A stretch of DNA of 64,000 bases, from assembly GCF_001761485.1 (NCBI RefSeq), contig NC_090774.1:930001-994000 (forward strand), in the 5' to 3' direction. This stretch comes from Yarrowia lipolytica (lineage: Eukaryota; Ascomycota; Dipodascomycetes; Dipodascales). Shown here in pieces: positions 42,822 to 54,096 of this stretch. The notes beneath the pieces are model-generated. The model was not told where the DNA came from, did no database searches, and was given only the letters and a program-made list of their open reading frames with translations. A program made the position numbers and the translations under genes. Within the stretch, counting starts at the first letter, position 1. Every line of letters begins with the position of its first letter.

Positions 42822-45038
42822 TTACACGTCCTTCTTCGCGGCCTTCTCTTCAGCCTCCTTGATGCCCTCCTCGCCAAGCTCAACCTGCTCCTGCGCGTCC
42901 CACATGCTCTTGTACAGACCATCCTTGAGAAGCAGCTCGGCCTGCGTACCCTCCTCCTCAACGCCGCCCTGGTTAAGACAAATGATCTTGTCCGAGTCGG
43001 CCACGGTTCGCAGACGGTGGGCAATGGCCACGCAGGTCTTGTCGCCAAGAACCTGGTCCATGTTGGCGAGCAACTGACGCTCGGTGTTGGTGTCCAGGGC
43101 AGAGGTAGCCTCGTCCAGGAACACCACGGGCGAGTTTTTGAGCAACACTCGAGCCACAGCCAGCCGCTGCTTTTCTCCTCCAGAAATCATCATGCCTCGC
43201 TCTCCGACATTGGTGTTCCAGCCGTCGGGAAGTTGTCTGACTAGAGCATCGAGCTTGGCAGCACAGGCGGCGTTCTCGACCTCCTTGTCGTCAGCCTCGA
43301 GACGTCCAAAACGAATGTTGTTCATGATGGAATCGTTGAAAAGAGGAGTGTCCTGGGGGACCACTCCAATAGCAGACCGGAGAGAAGCCAGAGTCACCTC
43401 ACGCACGTCCTGGCCGTCAATGAGAATGCGGCCCTCCTGGGTATCATAGAACCGGAACGCAAGCTTGAGAATGGTACTCTTTCCGGATCCAGACGGTCCG
43501 ACAATGGCAGTTTTGAGGCCTCCAGGGATCACAAACGACGCATTCTTGAGAATGGGTCTATCGGGGTGATACCCATAGGTAACGTTCTCAAATCTGATCT
43601 CTCCGTTGGTCAGCTGAAGAGGCTTGGCGTTGGGAGACTCCTGGATCTGTCCAGCCACCTTTTGCAGAGAGAACAGAGATCCCATGTCCAGCAGACTCTG
43701 TCGCAGGTCTCTGTAAACGGAGCCGAGGAAATTGAGAGGCACGGAGAGCTGGAAAACAAGCTGGTTGACCAGAACAAGGTCTCCAACGGTCAGGGATCCA
43801 TCAGCAACCCCGCAGCAGGTCATGTACATCATAGCAGTGAGAGCGGACGAGAAAATGAGGTTCTGGCCGGAGTTGAGGAAGGCTAGAGAAGTGGCAATCT
43901 TGATACTAGCCTTCTCGTACTTGGTCAAAGCACTCTGGTACTTATCGACCATGTATCCCTCATTTCCAAACGACTTGACCGCCTCAATGTTGATGAGCGA
44001 GTCCAGACACACGTTGGAGGCCTCGTTATCAGCCCGATTGGCATTTCGTCGGAATTTTGTTCGCCACGAGGTGGTGGTAATGGTGAAAATCGCATAGGAA
44101 ACCATGGTAGCTCCGGTAACAAGAGCATACTTCCAGCCAAAGTTGTAGGACAGAATTCCACAGACCAGAGAGATTTCCAGTGCAATGGGGATGATATGGA
44201 ACACCATGGACGAAAGAACAAACGAAATACCCTTGGTTCCTCGGTCAATGGCTCGAGTAATGCCTCCAGTCTGTCTGCTGAGATGGAAGGCCATGTCGAG
44301 CTTGAGCAGGTGTCGGAACACATTGGTGGCCACCTCCTTGATGGCCTTCTGGGCCACCGACGCGAAAATGGCGTTTCGCAGCTCTCCAAACAGCACTGCT
44401 CCAAACCGGGCCGCTCCATACGAGAAGATCAAAGCGGTGATACCCACTCCAAGAGCAGTGGCGGAGTTCCACTCAATGTTCATGTCGTCAATGATCTCCT
44501 TGAAAAAGAAGGGTACCTGGACGTTGAGAAGCTTGGCGCCCACAAGCAGAGCCACGGCCACAAGTACTCGGAACTTGACTGACGTCTTGCCCTTGGGCCA
44601 GATGTACTTGAGCATGTCCTTCATGATGATCCAGTCGAGCCGTCGTTGTTCCGAGTTGGAGAGGTTGGATTCGCCCAGAGCATTGGCGGCTGCTTTCACT
44701 GAGTTGGCCGAAGACTTTTCTGCCTTGGTGGCCAGTTTCTCCGGAGACGTGGTCGGCTTGTCACCCTTCTCCACTGCATTGTTGGCGGCGTCGTTTGCAG
44801 GACTCTTGTTGATGTTGTCGACATTCTTGTGGTTGGCGTTGGAAACCGCCGGAGACGTGGAAAACTGTCGTAAAGGCGTCAAACACGCCAACACCCGCTT
44901 AGATGTCAAAGTAGCCACAGATCCATAGCCTGATCTCGGTAAAGACAACCACATTGATCTGGTCGAAAGGGCTGGAGAGAGCCCCCTCACGTGACCCAGC
45001 ACGTGACCGGCCCGCGCCACACTCACCCGCATGTTCAT
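42822..45038 (-). CDS. ATM1: Mitochondrial ABC transporter Atm1
   Basis: A 738-aa half-transporter of the mitochondrial inner membrane that exports a glutathione-linked sulfur species for cytosolic Fe-S protein assembly. The N-terminus ([19 protein letters not shown]...) is Arg/Ser-rich and acid-poor, as in mitochondrial presequences. A six-helix ABC membrane domain follows ([46 protein letters not shown], family-typical). The ATPase domain has Walker [10 protein letters not shown], signature ISGGEKQR (I instead of L), Walker [13 protein letters not shown] and the H-loop IAHRL. The frame opens further upstream at TTG (45098); the first ATGs are 45038 and 45032. GTGAGT occurs at residues 4-6 but no matching acceptor was seen, so I keep the gene unspliced. 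Confidence 0.95.
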   Translation of the reverse strand: MNMRVSVARAGHVLGHVRGLSPALSTRSMWLSLPRSGYGSVATLTSKRVLACLTPLRQFSTSPAVSNANHKNVDNINKSPANDAANNAVEKGDKPTTSPEKLATKAEKSSANSVKAAANALGESNLSNSEQRRLDWIIMKDMLKYIWPKGKTSVKFRVLVAVALLVGAKLLNVQVPFFFKEIIDDMNIEWNSATALGVGITALIFSYGAARFGAVLFGELRNAIFASVAQKAIKEVATNVFRHLLKLDMAFHLSRQTGGITRAIDRGTKGISFVLSSMVFHIIPIALEISLVCGILSYNFGWKYALVTGATMVSYAIFTITTTSWRTKFRRNANRADNEASNVCLDSLINIEAVKSFGNEGYMVDKYQSALTKYEKASIKIATSLAFLNSGQNLIFSSALTAMMYMTCCGVADGSLTVGDLVLVNQLVFQLSVPLNFLGSVYRDLRQSLLDMGSLFSLQKVAGQIQESPNAKPLQLTNGEIRFENVTYGYHPDRPILKNASFVIPGGLKTAIVGPSGSGKSTILKLAFRFYDTQEGRILIDGQDVREVTLASLRSAIGVVPQDTPLFNDSIMNNIRFGRLEADDKEVENAACAAKLDALVRQLPDGWNTNVGERGMMISGGEKQRLAVARVLLKNSPVVFLDEATSALDTNTERQLLANMDQVLGDKTCVAIAHRLRTVADSDKIICLNQGGVEEEGTQAELLLKDGLYKSMWDAQEQVELGEEGIKEAEEKAAKKDV

Positions 45039-45965
45039 TGATGCACGTTCAAAGGTCCAAAAAAGAGTCGGTAAGCTGACGTTGAAACACCAAGACAACT
45101 ATCAAGGTTCTATCTCACAACAAACCCGCGGCCAAAGAGACTTTTAGTTGGCTGATTGCGTATGCTAAGGTTCGTCAATACAGGGTAAGTTCAACGACCC
45201 AGGGGATTATCAGATTGCACGTGACCAAAGTGTACTATGACAAGAACGGATCAGAAATCTCCAACGCCTTATATAAAAAACCAGACACAATAAAAAAAGA
45301 CACTTTGAGCCGCTGGACGCACTTTTCCAAGCGGCAAAAGACCCTTTGCACTACAGACGCGCGTGCCGGAGCAGCACAATTCTCGCATCCGTAATCCGGG
45401 ATCCGACAGTTAGAGTTAGTAGTTGAACCAAAAAAACAAACTGAACTACAATGCCAGAAATACTTGAAAAAAAGTCAACCGCTAGTTAGAAGACTTTTAA
45501 CACAAATTCACAGACTCACCAAGTTATACAGGCCCCATAATACCACACAAAGCAACCCATGAAGAACTCTTTCTTTTTTGCCACGCCAAGATACCAGAAA
45601 CCGAAGCATCTCATCCATCCCACTGAGTGAATATTGCCAACGAATCAACAGGTCTCACATCGTCAAACAAAACCAGACCCCGGACATTACTCCCGAAGCT
45701 TAAAAGTCACCCGTAAAGTATCTTTTCATGCCAATCGCGAATACTCACGTGACGCCAACTCATCGCACACCTCCGCAACGCTACAGGCCGCACCGGCCGC
45801 AAAAAAACGAATTTCCGTACATTAGTTTATATAAAAGCTGGTTCAAGACGAGATTCAAACAAGTCAAAACAAAGTTCCTTAACGTAGCGTGGCCACCACA
45901 CCTCCTTTCTCAAGGTGTCGGGCAGCGGCCCAAAATACAGGCCGCAGGCAGTCGGCAGTTGGGCG
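45039..45965. other. Intergenic, nothing recognised
   Basis: Promoter side of ATM1 and 3' side of the tubby-like gene. A CACGTG lies at 45229-45224 region and near 45747; no gene. Confidence 0.4.
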
Positions 45966-46916
45966 TCAAACACCCAGCTGCCGCTCCACCTCCCGCAACA
46001 GCTCGTCATTGCTCATAAAGTTTCCGTGCTCGTCGGCCTCGTCCAGCACCAGAAACACATTGTCATCGTCCAGGCTCACCGTAGTGGTCGCATTCTGGGT
46101 ACCAGACCCACTGTGGATAACCAGCTCCACACCGTTGTTGGGATCGGACATGGGGCCGGGTAAGGGCCCGCCAGGAGGCAGCAGAGGGTACCCTGGAGCA
46201 GGAGTAGGCATAGGGAGCGGACGAGGCGCAGGGTTGGGGCCGGGGTTACCGGGGATGTAGGTGGGTCCACGAGTGGCAGTGGAGTTGCCCAGCCCCCAGG
46301 AGCACAGCATGGTGATAAAGCCCGTCACAATAGCCACGTCGGCGTCAATGCCGCTCTCATCCACCACCAGTTCATAGTCAAATCGAAACTGTCGCATCAG
46401 ACGAGCCTTGGCGACCCGTTGTCGGATTTCCTCGTCGCCTCCGCCAGGGTTGACGATTCGCTCCAGGAAGCCCGAGGACCGCGACCACTCGTAGGCAGCA
46501 CCGTCAGCAAGGTAGAACTTGCGGTAGATGCCGGTGAGGCCGGTCTCGGCCAGCAAGTCTCGGTGCTGGACCTCGGGCTTATTGTGGAAGTCGAAGCACC
46601 GGTTGAAGAGGCCGGCATTGACGGTGGCCACCTCGCGTCGGTCTGTGGACAGCACGGACCACACGGTGGAGAACTGGGTCTTCCGCTCAATGGTGTAGAC
46701 GAGCTGGCCGTTGCCGGCAAACACGTTGACCATTCGGTTGCGGTCGCGTCGGTTGCGTCGGATGTAGTAAGCCTTGAGGTTCTGGGTGGGCAGCGGAGCC
46801 ACGGTGGCGGTGCCGTATCTGTTGAATTCGAGAAGGGCTCGAATGCCAAAGGTGTCGGCGACCACCGAGCCGGCCGTAAAGGCCACGTTGAGGGTATCGA
46901 CAATGGCTCCTGACAT
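45966..46916 (-). CDS. Tubby C-terminal-like (LURP-one-related) domain protein
   Basis: A 316-aa protein of unknown role. Residues 20-215 look like the beta-rich LOR/tubby-C fold: short strands such as AYYIRRNRR, NRMVNVFAGNGQLVYTIERKTQFSTVWSVLS, REVATVNAGLFNRCFDFH, and a hydrophobic helix near the end of the domain (DADVAIVTGFITMLCSWGLG). After it comes a Pro/Gly/Met-rich linker (220-270) and an acidic C-terminus (SLDDDNVFLVLDEADEHGNFMSNDELLREVERQ). Family members can bind phosphoinositides or membranes; this is inferred from fold only. A TATA box lies about 230 nt upstream and the leader is CA-rich, so it seems well expressed. Confidence 0.7.
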   Translation of the reverse strand: MSGAIVDTLNVAFTAGSVVADTFGIRALLEFNRYGTATVAPLPTQNLKAYYIRRNRRDRNRMVNVFAGNGQLVYTIERKTQFSTVWSVLSTDRREVATVNAGLFNRCFDFHNKPEVQHRDLLAETGLTGIYRKFYLADGAAYEWSRSSGFLERIVNPGGGDEEIRQRVAKARLMRQFRFDYELVVDESGIDADVAIVTGFITMLCSWGLGNSTATRGPTYIPGNPGPNPAPRPLPMPTPAPGYPLLPPGGPLPGPMSDPNNGVELVIHSGSGTQNATTTVSLDDDNVFLVLDEADEHGNFMSNDELLREVERQLGV

Positions 46917-47939
46917 TGTGTGTTTGTGTAGTTATCGAGCGTGCGGGGAGGGTATCACTTGGGGTATGAGGTGTATGGTGTCTCGTAGTATCGAAGAGGT
47001 GTCTTTGTGTGAGTGAGCTGTCTGTGGATCTCGGTTAGCAGTGTAGCGCGAGTGTTGTAGCAACAGGAATCCTTTCTTGGTATCTAGAGTGCGTGTTAGC
47101 TGTGTGGTTGAGAGGAAGAGAAAGTTGGGTGACAATAATGCCTTATATATAATAGTGTGTGTGTTTGTGACCTTACACTTACACATCCAATGTGGTGAAG
47201 ATAAGCTATCGATGTGTTGTTGCGGTTACGACATGTGGGCTAATTAGAAGAGGTTAAAAGAGGTTTAATTTGGGACAAGAGAATATGGGATTAATGGGGA
47301 GACTTTCTTGGGGTCTTTTTCGACTTAAAATGATGATATTTTGTCACAACTTTTGCTGAGGACAACTTAGAGAAATAAAAAATATATCATTAGATTCTGG
47401 AGATCAACAGGAATCGATTGGTGGTTGTTTCATCGTTATATTTCCACCTTATCATGAACCGCGTTGTTTCTAACACCTCCCCTACATGCTGTACAGTATG
47501 TACCCTAGAAGTTCTCTATATCAATTCGTGGCCTTCATATTACCACAATTTCCACAACTACGACGTACATATACCAACAACAAACCAATTGTGATCATGA
47601 TCTCACCATCCTTGGTTTGTGATTACTAATCAACGTCATATTCCACCGCACGTGACCAGATAACGTCATACTTCCGCCGTTACTACCCCATCATTAATCA
47701 CATGCATAAACTCAATCTAATCACATGCACTCCTCGGGCCGTGTATATTTTTGTGAGCTTTGATTCGATAGGAAATCAAGTTACATCATTAGATTCCTCT
47801 CATTGAGCTCTCCAAGTGGGTACTGCTTTTATCTCTGCAGCTTCTCTTCATCATCTTCCATATACGACCCCTCTCTTCACTGTCTCATTACAAGTTTGCG
47901 CAACCTTTTCTTCTCTCCGTCCTCTTCATCACCGCCACC
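46917..47939. other. Divergent promoter region
   Basis: Serves the tubby-like gene and the DcpS-like gene. A TATATTT box at 47744-47750 may serve the latter. Nothing else was recognised. Confidence 0.5.
47143..47152 (-). promoter_or_regulatory. TATA box of the tubby-like gene
   Basis: TTATATATAA, about 230 nt before the ATG at 46916. Confidence 0.55.
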
Positions 47940-48488
47940 ATGACCGCGACTACCATCATCGAAACGCCGGATTACTTCTATTCCTCTGTGCTCCCCGTGG
48001 TCCAAAACTCGTTCGCTCTAGACCACAAGTGGGCCGATGGAGTGCTATATAGAGACGAGTCTCCCCAGGACGTGATTTACGGCGACCTGGACCAGAAGAC
48101 GGGCTTTGTGCTGTTTATCCACCAGAAGTGGAACGAGCGGGACTTTCGAGAGCTCAATTTGATCGCCATTGCCTACAGACACGACGTTCACAGCCTCCGC
48201 GACTTGGTTCCAGACCATGTGGACTGGCTACAGAGCATGCGAAACCAGGTGGTCAATATCCTGCCTGAGATCTACGGAATCAAAATGAAGAACATGCAGC
48301 CGGTTCTCTACGTGCCCTACCCCCCTGGCAAGTACCATTTCCATTTTCTGATCCGAGAAAAGTCTTCCCCGATCTTGCAGGAAGAGCTCCGAAGTGGCCG
48401 GGCTCTACTGCTGGACCATGTCATTAACCAGCTTCAGCAGGGGGTTTTTTACCGAGACGTGACTCTGAAGTTTGAGGTGAACCAGTAG
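47940..48488 (+). CDS. Short DcpS/Dcs-like HIT protein with degenerate histidine triad
   Basis: A 182-aa protein that aligns to the C-terminal HIT domain of the scavenger decapping enzyme (DcpS, yeast Dcs1/Dcs2): TGFVLFIHQKWNERDFRELNLIAIAYR, SLRDLVPDHVDWLQSMRNQV, IYGIKMKNMQPVLYVPYPPGKYHFHF. The N-terminal dimerisation domain of full-length DcpS (about 350 aa in yeast) is absent. The triad HxHxH reads H133-F-H135-F-L137: the middle (nucleophile) His is kept but the third is Leu. The earlier conserved His of YLHYxPSYYH is Pro126, and the cap-contacting Asp of PDLKW is His. It may bind capped fragments or full-length Dcs without normal catalysis. The ATG has ideal context (GCCACCATGA). Confidence 0.8.
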   Translation: MTATTIIETPDYFYSSVLPVVQNSFALDHKWADGVLYRDESPQDVIYGDLDQKTGFVLFIHQKWNERDFRELNLIAIAYRHDVHSLRDLVPDHVDWLQSMRNQVVNILPEIYGIKMKNMQPVLYVPYPPGKYHFHFLIREKSSPILQEELRSGRALLLDHVINQLQQGVFYRDVTLKFEVNQ

Positions 48489-51420
48489 AGAGACGACGGA
48501 AAGAATGACCAACGGCCATGAATCCACACACTCTTGAAGCACGCCGATACTACACATAACTAACTTATGAATGATGAATTATGAGCGATACCAGAAAGAC
48601 CGATAGGACTAGAGTGAGTAGGTGAAGTCATGAGTAAACGAAGTCAGTAACATAATTGAAGAGATATTGTCCTTGCTCTTTGTTACCACAGTGGAATCTC
48701 TCATAAAAGTCCTCCTTGGACTTTCAGATGGTATTTGGATTGTTGAAACGGCATTGTAAATCTATCCAATTCAGTAGTTGAGTATGTACATGTCCTTTGT
48801 AACTGATAAGCATGGTACAAAATTACGATAGAATGAATAGGCTACATTCTACATCACCAAGTACACTTGCGAAGACGTTTCCCAGCTCTATCACCGCCAT
48901 ATACAACCCCTCAGAAGAAGTACAACCGGAATACGGAGAGTCAGATGATGACGAAGGATCTCATTAGACATCTTGCAGACTTGTAAACTCAACTTCTTTT
49001 CTATCAATTTCTTCCATATTTTCCCAATTAATCTCTGCCAAAAATCACCGAAAAAAACCCATTTAATGATGACTAATCGAATATTAAGGTTTTTCCAAAA
49101 TGCAGCCCCTTGCATGACAATGGCGTTATTTATTGGGATAAATAAGCTCGCGACCGTTTTTTGCAGAATTCCATTTAATTCGTTAAAAAGCCGTCTGAGA
49201 GAAAATCTGAGAAAACCGGCGTGTTCTCGAAACTTTGTTGATTCCAAAAATACAGGTTCTTCCGCTCATTCCTCCCATATATGTCTACCACGTGCCACTT
49301 GCATTATCAAGCTTTTATCATGCACATTAAGCTTCTAGAAGGGAGGAAAAGGGGGCTGGGCGATGGCTGGCTGAGACATGCCTCCGAAAGTGGCTGTTTC
49401 AAAATACGCAGCGCTGTAACATTTGCCGGAGACTGTAAAAACGGCCATGTCACAAACACAACCCAGCCCGAGGCCGTCGCGGCTTGTCTCACGTGGCTCG
49501 GGCTGGTCTGGGGTGCACTGATATCAACGGCTGTGCATGGTGGGGAGTGGAGCGGGCAATGGGTGGGGAATGGGTGGGCGTCATGCGATCCAGGAGATAT
49601 TGAGAAGATGATATAGTTGATTCTAAACACGCCAATTACTCTTCTGGAGACCGTTACTACCGAGGAGATCACGGTATTCTCTGGCTTCTCTCTTATCAGA
49701 GATATCGTACAACATGTGTAGGCTTATCTGACTGCTATCCACATATCTTTATAAGACGTAATACGTGGTTCCATCTCACTATTTGTAGTTATATGTTTTG
49801 ATCACGTCCCTGTTATCTCTTGAGATGTAATTCAATCCCGGGATACCTGGTCCGATACCTGGTCCGATATCTGGTCCGATACGGGTCCAATAACCGGTCC
49901 CCCATCAGACTATCACTATCCAATCATCAACGCTCCTAGATAAATATCAAACTGCAACTGTTACATTGCCAGTTGATTCAGTTGATGAATTATTTAGTCC
50001 TATTATTAGACCCGCTCTCACACTCTGACAATACTGCAGCTTGTAGCGCTACATTTACATTAGTGAGTCTTATCTCGACATTGTGAAGTCAGAGGATGTG
50101 GTCAGAATAGGCAGAAATAAGACCAACTTATCTATCCATAGACCCCACTCAGACTACAGGTTCAGCGCTCCTCTCATCAGCATCGATCGATAAGTTTTGA
50201 TTATTTGGAGGTTTATCTCTGCAATGGAACGGCTGTACGGCGCTAGAATTGAGACTCAGACGCATACGAAGCCACCTTCTATTACCGAAGACCTGCAGTG
50301 TCATATCTTATGTGTGGTCTCATCGAGTGTCTTATCGTAGCGTCTTATCTATCGGTTATCGAGGATGCTCAAGAGAGAATTATGAGAGATTTTGTATGAC
50401 AGAAAGAGGGAATAGTAAAACTATTATAATATTCAGATCGACACAAGCATTTTGATATACTCTTGAGGTTTATCGGGAACTTTTGCCTTACAAATTTTGT
50501 CAAGTACAGTATGTTCAGTCATATATACCGTACTTCATGTCAGACCAGGCGTAATATTGACGTTGGGGCTTTGTAAATTCAACCAATTGATGATATCAGC
50601 CCGATAACCCCACATACCATGTCACCTTCTCATCATCTCTTCCACACACAGAATTCTATTGAATCTAGGTCAACCCACTATCTATTCGAATGGTCATGTG
50701 ACAACGATAAAACACACTCTATCAGCCCAGCCTGATCCGGCGGAGCTACTGCACATCAACTGTAGACTGTCTTCACCACCCCAGCCATCGTGACTCTGCT
50801 GTTAGCACAAGCTCTCGCGTGACTTCTAAAAGGTTTAGACCGCTTTGAGTCATACGTCGGTGTTTCTGGTGGAATATTCTGCTCGGTGAGCGACTAGAAA
50901 CCCGGAAAAGACCACTTATTAGTCATACCAATCTGTGAGGACCGCAATCTCCGCTCCTTTACCTCTCCACCCTTGGCCCTATCTTCGTTATCTCTGGCTT
51001 GACCAGATCGACATAAAAGTCAAAAATACGACCTGATAGTGAACAAAGGGCCTATTTGGGGAATGAACATACAGACATTGGAGGGAGAGAGGAAGCATGG
51101 TCATCCTGGTCGTGTCACCGCAGAAAAAGTCGAAATGGTCATCTGGTGGGCAGTGCAATCCTGTATGGTAGCTTCAGGATGATTCTACAACTAGTAATGG
51201 AGTCTTGAACTTGCATAAACGTCTTGAACTCGAATCAAACACGTCTGGACTTGGCTATACCCAGATTTAGGTGTTGGTGTAGTTGGTTGGCATGAGTGAT
51301 AGCAACAGTACTACCACAACTATCAATATAGCTCTACCAGCTCTACAACACAGCTCCACAATACAGTCTACAAACACGTCGTTCAATGTTAAATTAATGT
51401 TAGAATAAATACGCAAATGT
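48489..51420. other. 2.9-kb stretch with no convincing gene
   Basis: No supported frame. It holds a small repeat at 49848-49900 and several TATC-rich stretches (49640-50440). Confidence 0.5.
49848..49900. repeat. Tandem repeat near TACCTGGTCCGA
   Basis: Three to four copies of the 12-bp unit, the last ones diverged. Confidence 0.85.
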
Positions 51421-51696
51421 CTAGAGAGACATGAAGGAGTCCTGAGAAACCATAGAGTCCCGTCGAGAAGCCAGAACGGGAGACGAGGCAGCAGCAGCAG
51501 AAGAGTTCTTGGACCACCACAGCTGGTTGGAAATGCAAGTGTTGCCGGTGCAACCGCAGGGAAGAGCGTGGTTGTCACCAACGTTGTCCTGCTGAATCAG
51601 CGAAGGATGATGGGCAGGAATGGACGTAGAAGTGGTCTTCTTGGTGGAAGGAATGTAGATGGAGTCCATCAGGTTGGTTATGCTTTGAGAGTCCAT
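51421..51696 (-). CDS. Small unknown protein, 91 aa
   Basis: Not recognised. The sequence is polar (MDSQSITNLMDSIYIPSTKKTTSTSIPAHH) with a small Cys motif (LPCGCTGNTC) and a C-terminal Ser-rich end with RRDSMVS, a likely basophilic kinase site. No signal peptide or membrane segment is seen. Support for a real gene: a clear GATATAAA box 120 nt upstream, good codon use and an ATG in the context CACAATGG. The function is unknown. Confidence 0.6.
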   Translation of the reverse strand: MDSQSITNLMDSIYIPSTKKTTSTSIPAHHPSLIQQDNVGDNHALPCGCTGNTCISNQLWWSKNSSAAAASSPVLASRRDSMVSQDSFMSL

Positions 51697-51815
51697 TGTG
51701 AGTGGTGTGTGGTGTGTGGGGTGTGGAAGCTGTGAAGCAGTGTTTGTGCGACGAAAGAGTGCCTGAAGAGTGTCAGAAGACGATAATATTTCTTTTCAAC
51801 ACCGGATACCCTCCC

Positions 51816-51823
51816 TTTATATC
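51816..51823 (-). promoter_or_regulatory. TATA box of the small 91-aa gene
   Basis: GATATAAA on the minus strand, 120 nt before the ATG. Confidence 0.6.
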
Positions 51824-54096
51824 TTGTCAAGCCCATTGCTATATAGTCATCGATATATGCCAGCCTTATGAACCTTATGAACCTTGAGCTTATTTATTTT
51901 TACAACCGCAAACTTAAACCTTGCAGAGATACATTTGTGTACATGGACTGCGGTCTGTGGCTTGGGCCGTTACACGAGTTGCTCCCTTCCCGATTTGGGT
52001 TGGGTTAGGGTATTCTGTTTTGGGGTAAATGTAAAAGCCCTGCATGTAACAACATGTAACCGTGCCCTAACCTGGCTCGATGCATTGGGAGGTTGGATTC
52101 GGCACTCCTTCCTTTTTGGGGCGCCCTAGCCCTTGTTGGGAATGCCAAATTGGGGTGGAGGGGGGGGATTCCATTAGGAGGTTGTAAATGGATTGTAAAC
52201 AGTGATAAACGGAGCTTTGGAATTCTGTAACCTTTTCTGAACATTTTGATACTTTTCAAATTCTTCTAGCCTCAATATTCATCGATTTACTGCTCATGTT
52301 GATTTTTGTTGCATTTTCAAATTACCCCAGATTTTATGAAACCTAAAAACAATGAGAAATAACCCAGGAATTGTAGAATATCCAAAAAAAGTTGGGAAAA
52401 ATCGGAAAAAAAATCGGAAAAAACCTACACCAGAATGTGTCCATTAGAAATGGAATTATCAAATAAAACAACCACCTCAATCATTATATTCACCAGAAAA
52501 ACCACATCCTTCCGCAAACAAAACCTAATATTAAAACATGTAAAAATCATGAGGCTGTGGCGGTCGCGAGGGCAAGCAACAAAAAGGGGTATACGGAGGA
52601 TCACAAGGGTTAGGGAAAATTGTTGGGGTTAGGGTTATTTAAAAATAGCGCGTGGTTCCAATTGGGCTTGTGGGTTTCGTGTCCTACAAGTAGTAGTGAT
52701 CTTTGGCCAAATGAAAAAAATGAAGACCAAAAAGATGGTGTTATTTCCGTCGATGTTGGAGTTGTGACAGATTTGAAAGTATCATTCTCTTCCTCTCGAC
52801 GAGGAAATTCTGTCTGTATCGGTAATTTGCGTCTTCAGTCATTTTCCGACCAGACAACAGCCATTAAAACATTTACGGTTCAGGATCATTGTGGAATTGA
52901 GCAAGTGGAGGATTTCTCATGAATTCCAAAAAGGCAAGATCGTGACACATTTTCCATGTGGGACGGGATGTATTAATGGTGCACACAGCCTGGGTTATAA
53001 ATAAAAAAAAATAATAAAAAAATCGGGGGGAAAAAAGGGAAAACGGAAAATACTCTGGAAAGATATGGCAAGTCAATCAAATGAGAACCTCTTTCAAAAA
53101 ACAATCATATCTGAACATATCACCACGCTGTTGAAAGACCAAAAACAATACAGAGTTTAATTTCTCATGCACCGAACTGAAACAGAAAAAAAAATGAAAA
53201 TTGCACGGCACGTGGGATTGGAAGGAGGAGAGGAAGTAGGGTCACGTGACGTGAAGGAGAGCGGAGGGTTGCGTTTGTGCAGGGAGAAAATGTTGCAAAA
53301 TACGGTTTCGATAACGTGCTCTTTTGTTGATGTAGGCAATGATTCTGAGAGACGGAAGAGACCACAGGAGACCCACTTTGATCTGCCTCCACCTGGTCGA
53401 GAAGCTCGTTTGGGGTGGTGGGGGGAGTTGGTGGGGGAGGGGGAGGTTGTTGGTGTGTTGAAGGGGTGGTTGATGGGATTGTTTCGGGTTGATTGGCCTG
53501 TGTTGATTAGCCAGTTTTGATTTCATTTGGTTTCATTTGGTTCTTGTTATTTTTCTGACAACCACTATCAATGACACCTTTGTTACGGCCCAATCAGACA
53601 GGCTTGCTATCCACTCGTTTCATTGACCTCCAACACGCTACTGTTTACATGTACTTGTACACTCCTGTACATCTCTCTGGGCTGTGCCGAGACACCAAAT
53701 GATGGAATATGTTTGCGGTGGGATGAATAAAATGAAGAGTTAAACAGACGCACCAAGGTTGCTTTTGGCAGGCGCAGAATGGGACTGTCCGATCCAGTAT
53801 CTCCACCAATACGCCCACTTGCCAAAAGTGGAGGCGGAGTGGGCTAAATGGCTCAAAGAAGGGTTAAAGGGAGTCAACGGGGGACAGCTGGAGAAGTAGG
53901 GATGGTGTACGAGACTTCAGTGGTTGCTCCCCATCCAAATTCAGGTGTTTTGCGTCATCAGATGACGGTTCAGTTACAAGTAGTACGATCTCATGAGTTC
54001 TTTATTTGACGGCGTCTAGGACCGGAATTTATTATTGTAATGGATGATAAAAAATGTACCGTTGGATTCGGAATTCTCTACTGATTGCAATGATTC
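51824..54096. other. Intergenic, no protein gene seen
   Basis: AT-rich. Includes the telomere-like motifs, an A/T homopolymer stretch near 53000-53040 and only chance frames. Confidence 0.5.
52002..52637. promoter_or_regulatory. Telomere-like GGGTTAGGG motifs
   Basis: GGGTTAGGG at 52002-52010 and 52607-52615, CCCTAACC at 52065-52072 and GGGGTTAGGGTTA at 52625-52637. TTAGGG-type sites are bound by Myb-type telomere proteins (Tay1, Tbf1-like) in yeasts; binding here is inferred. Confidence 0.5.

Noticed and set aside
45020-45032. Intron donor GTGAGT in the ATM1 presequence
   Set aside because: No CTAAC-type acceptor was found downstream, and the unspliced N-terminus is a good mitochondrial presequence.
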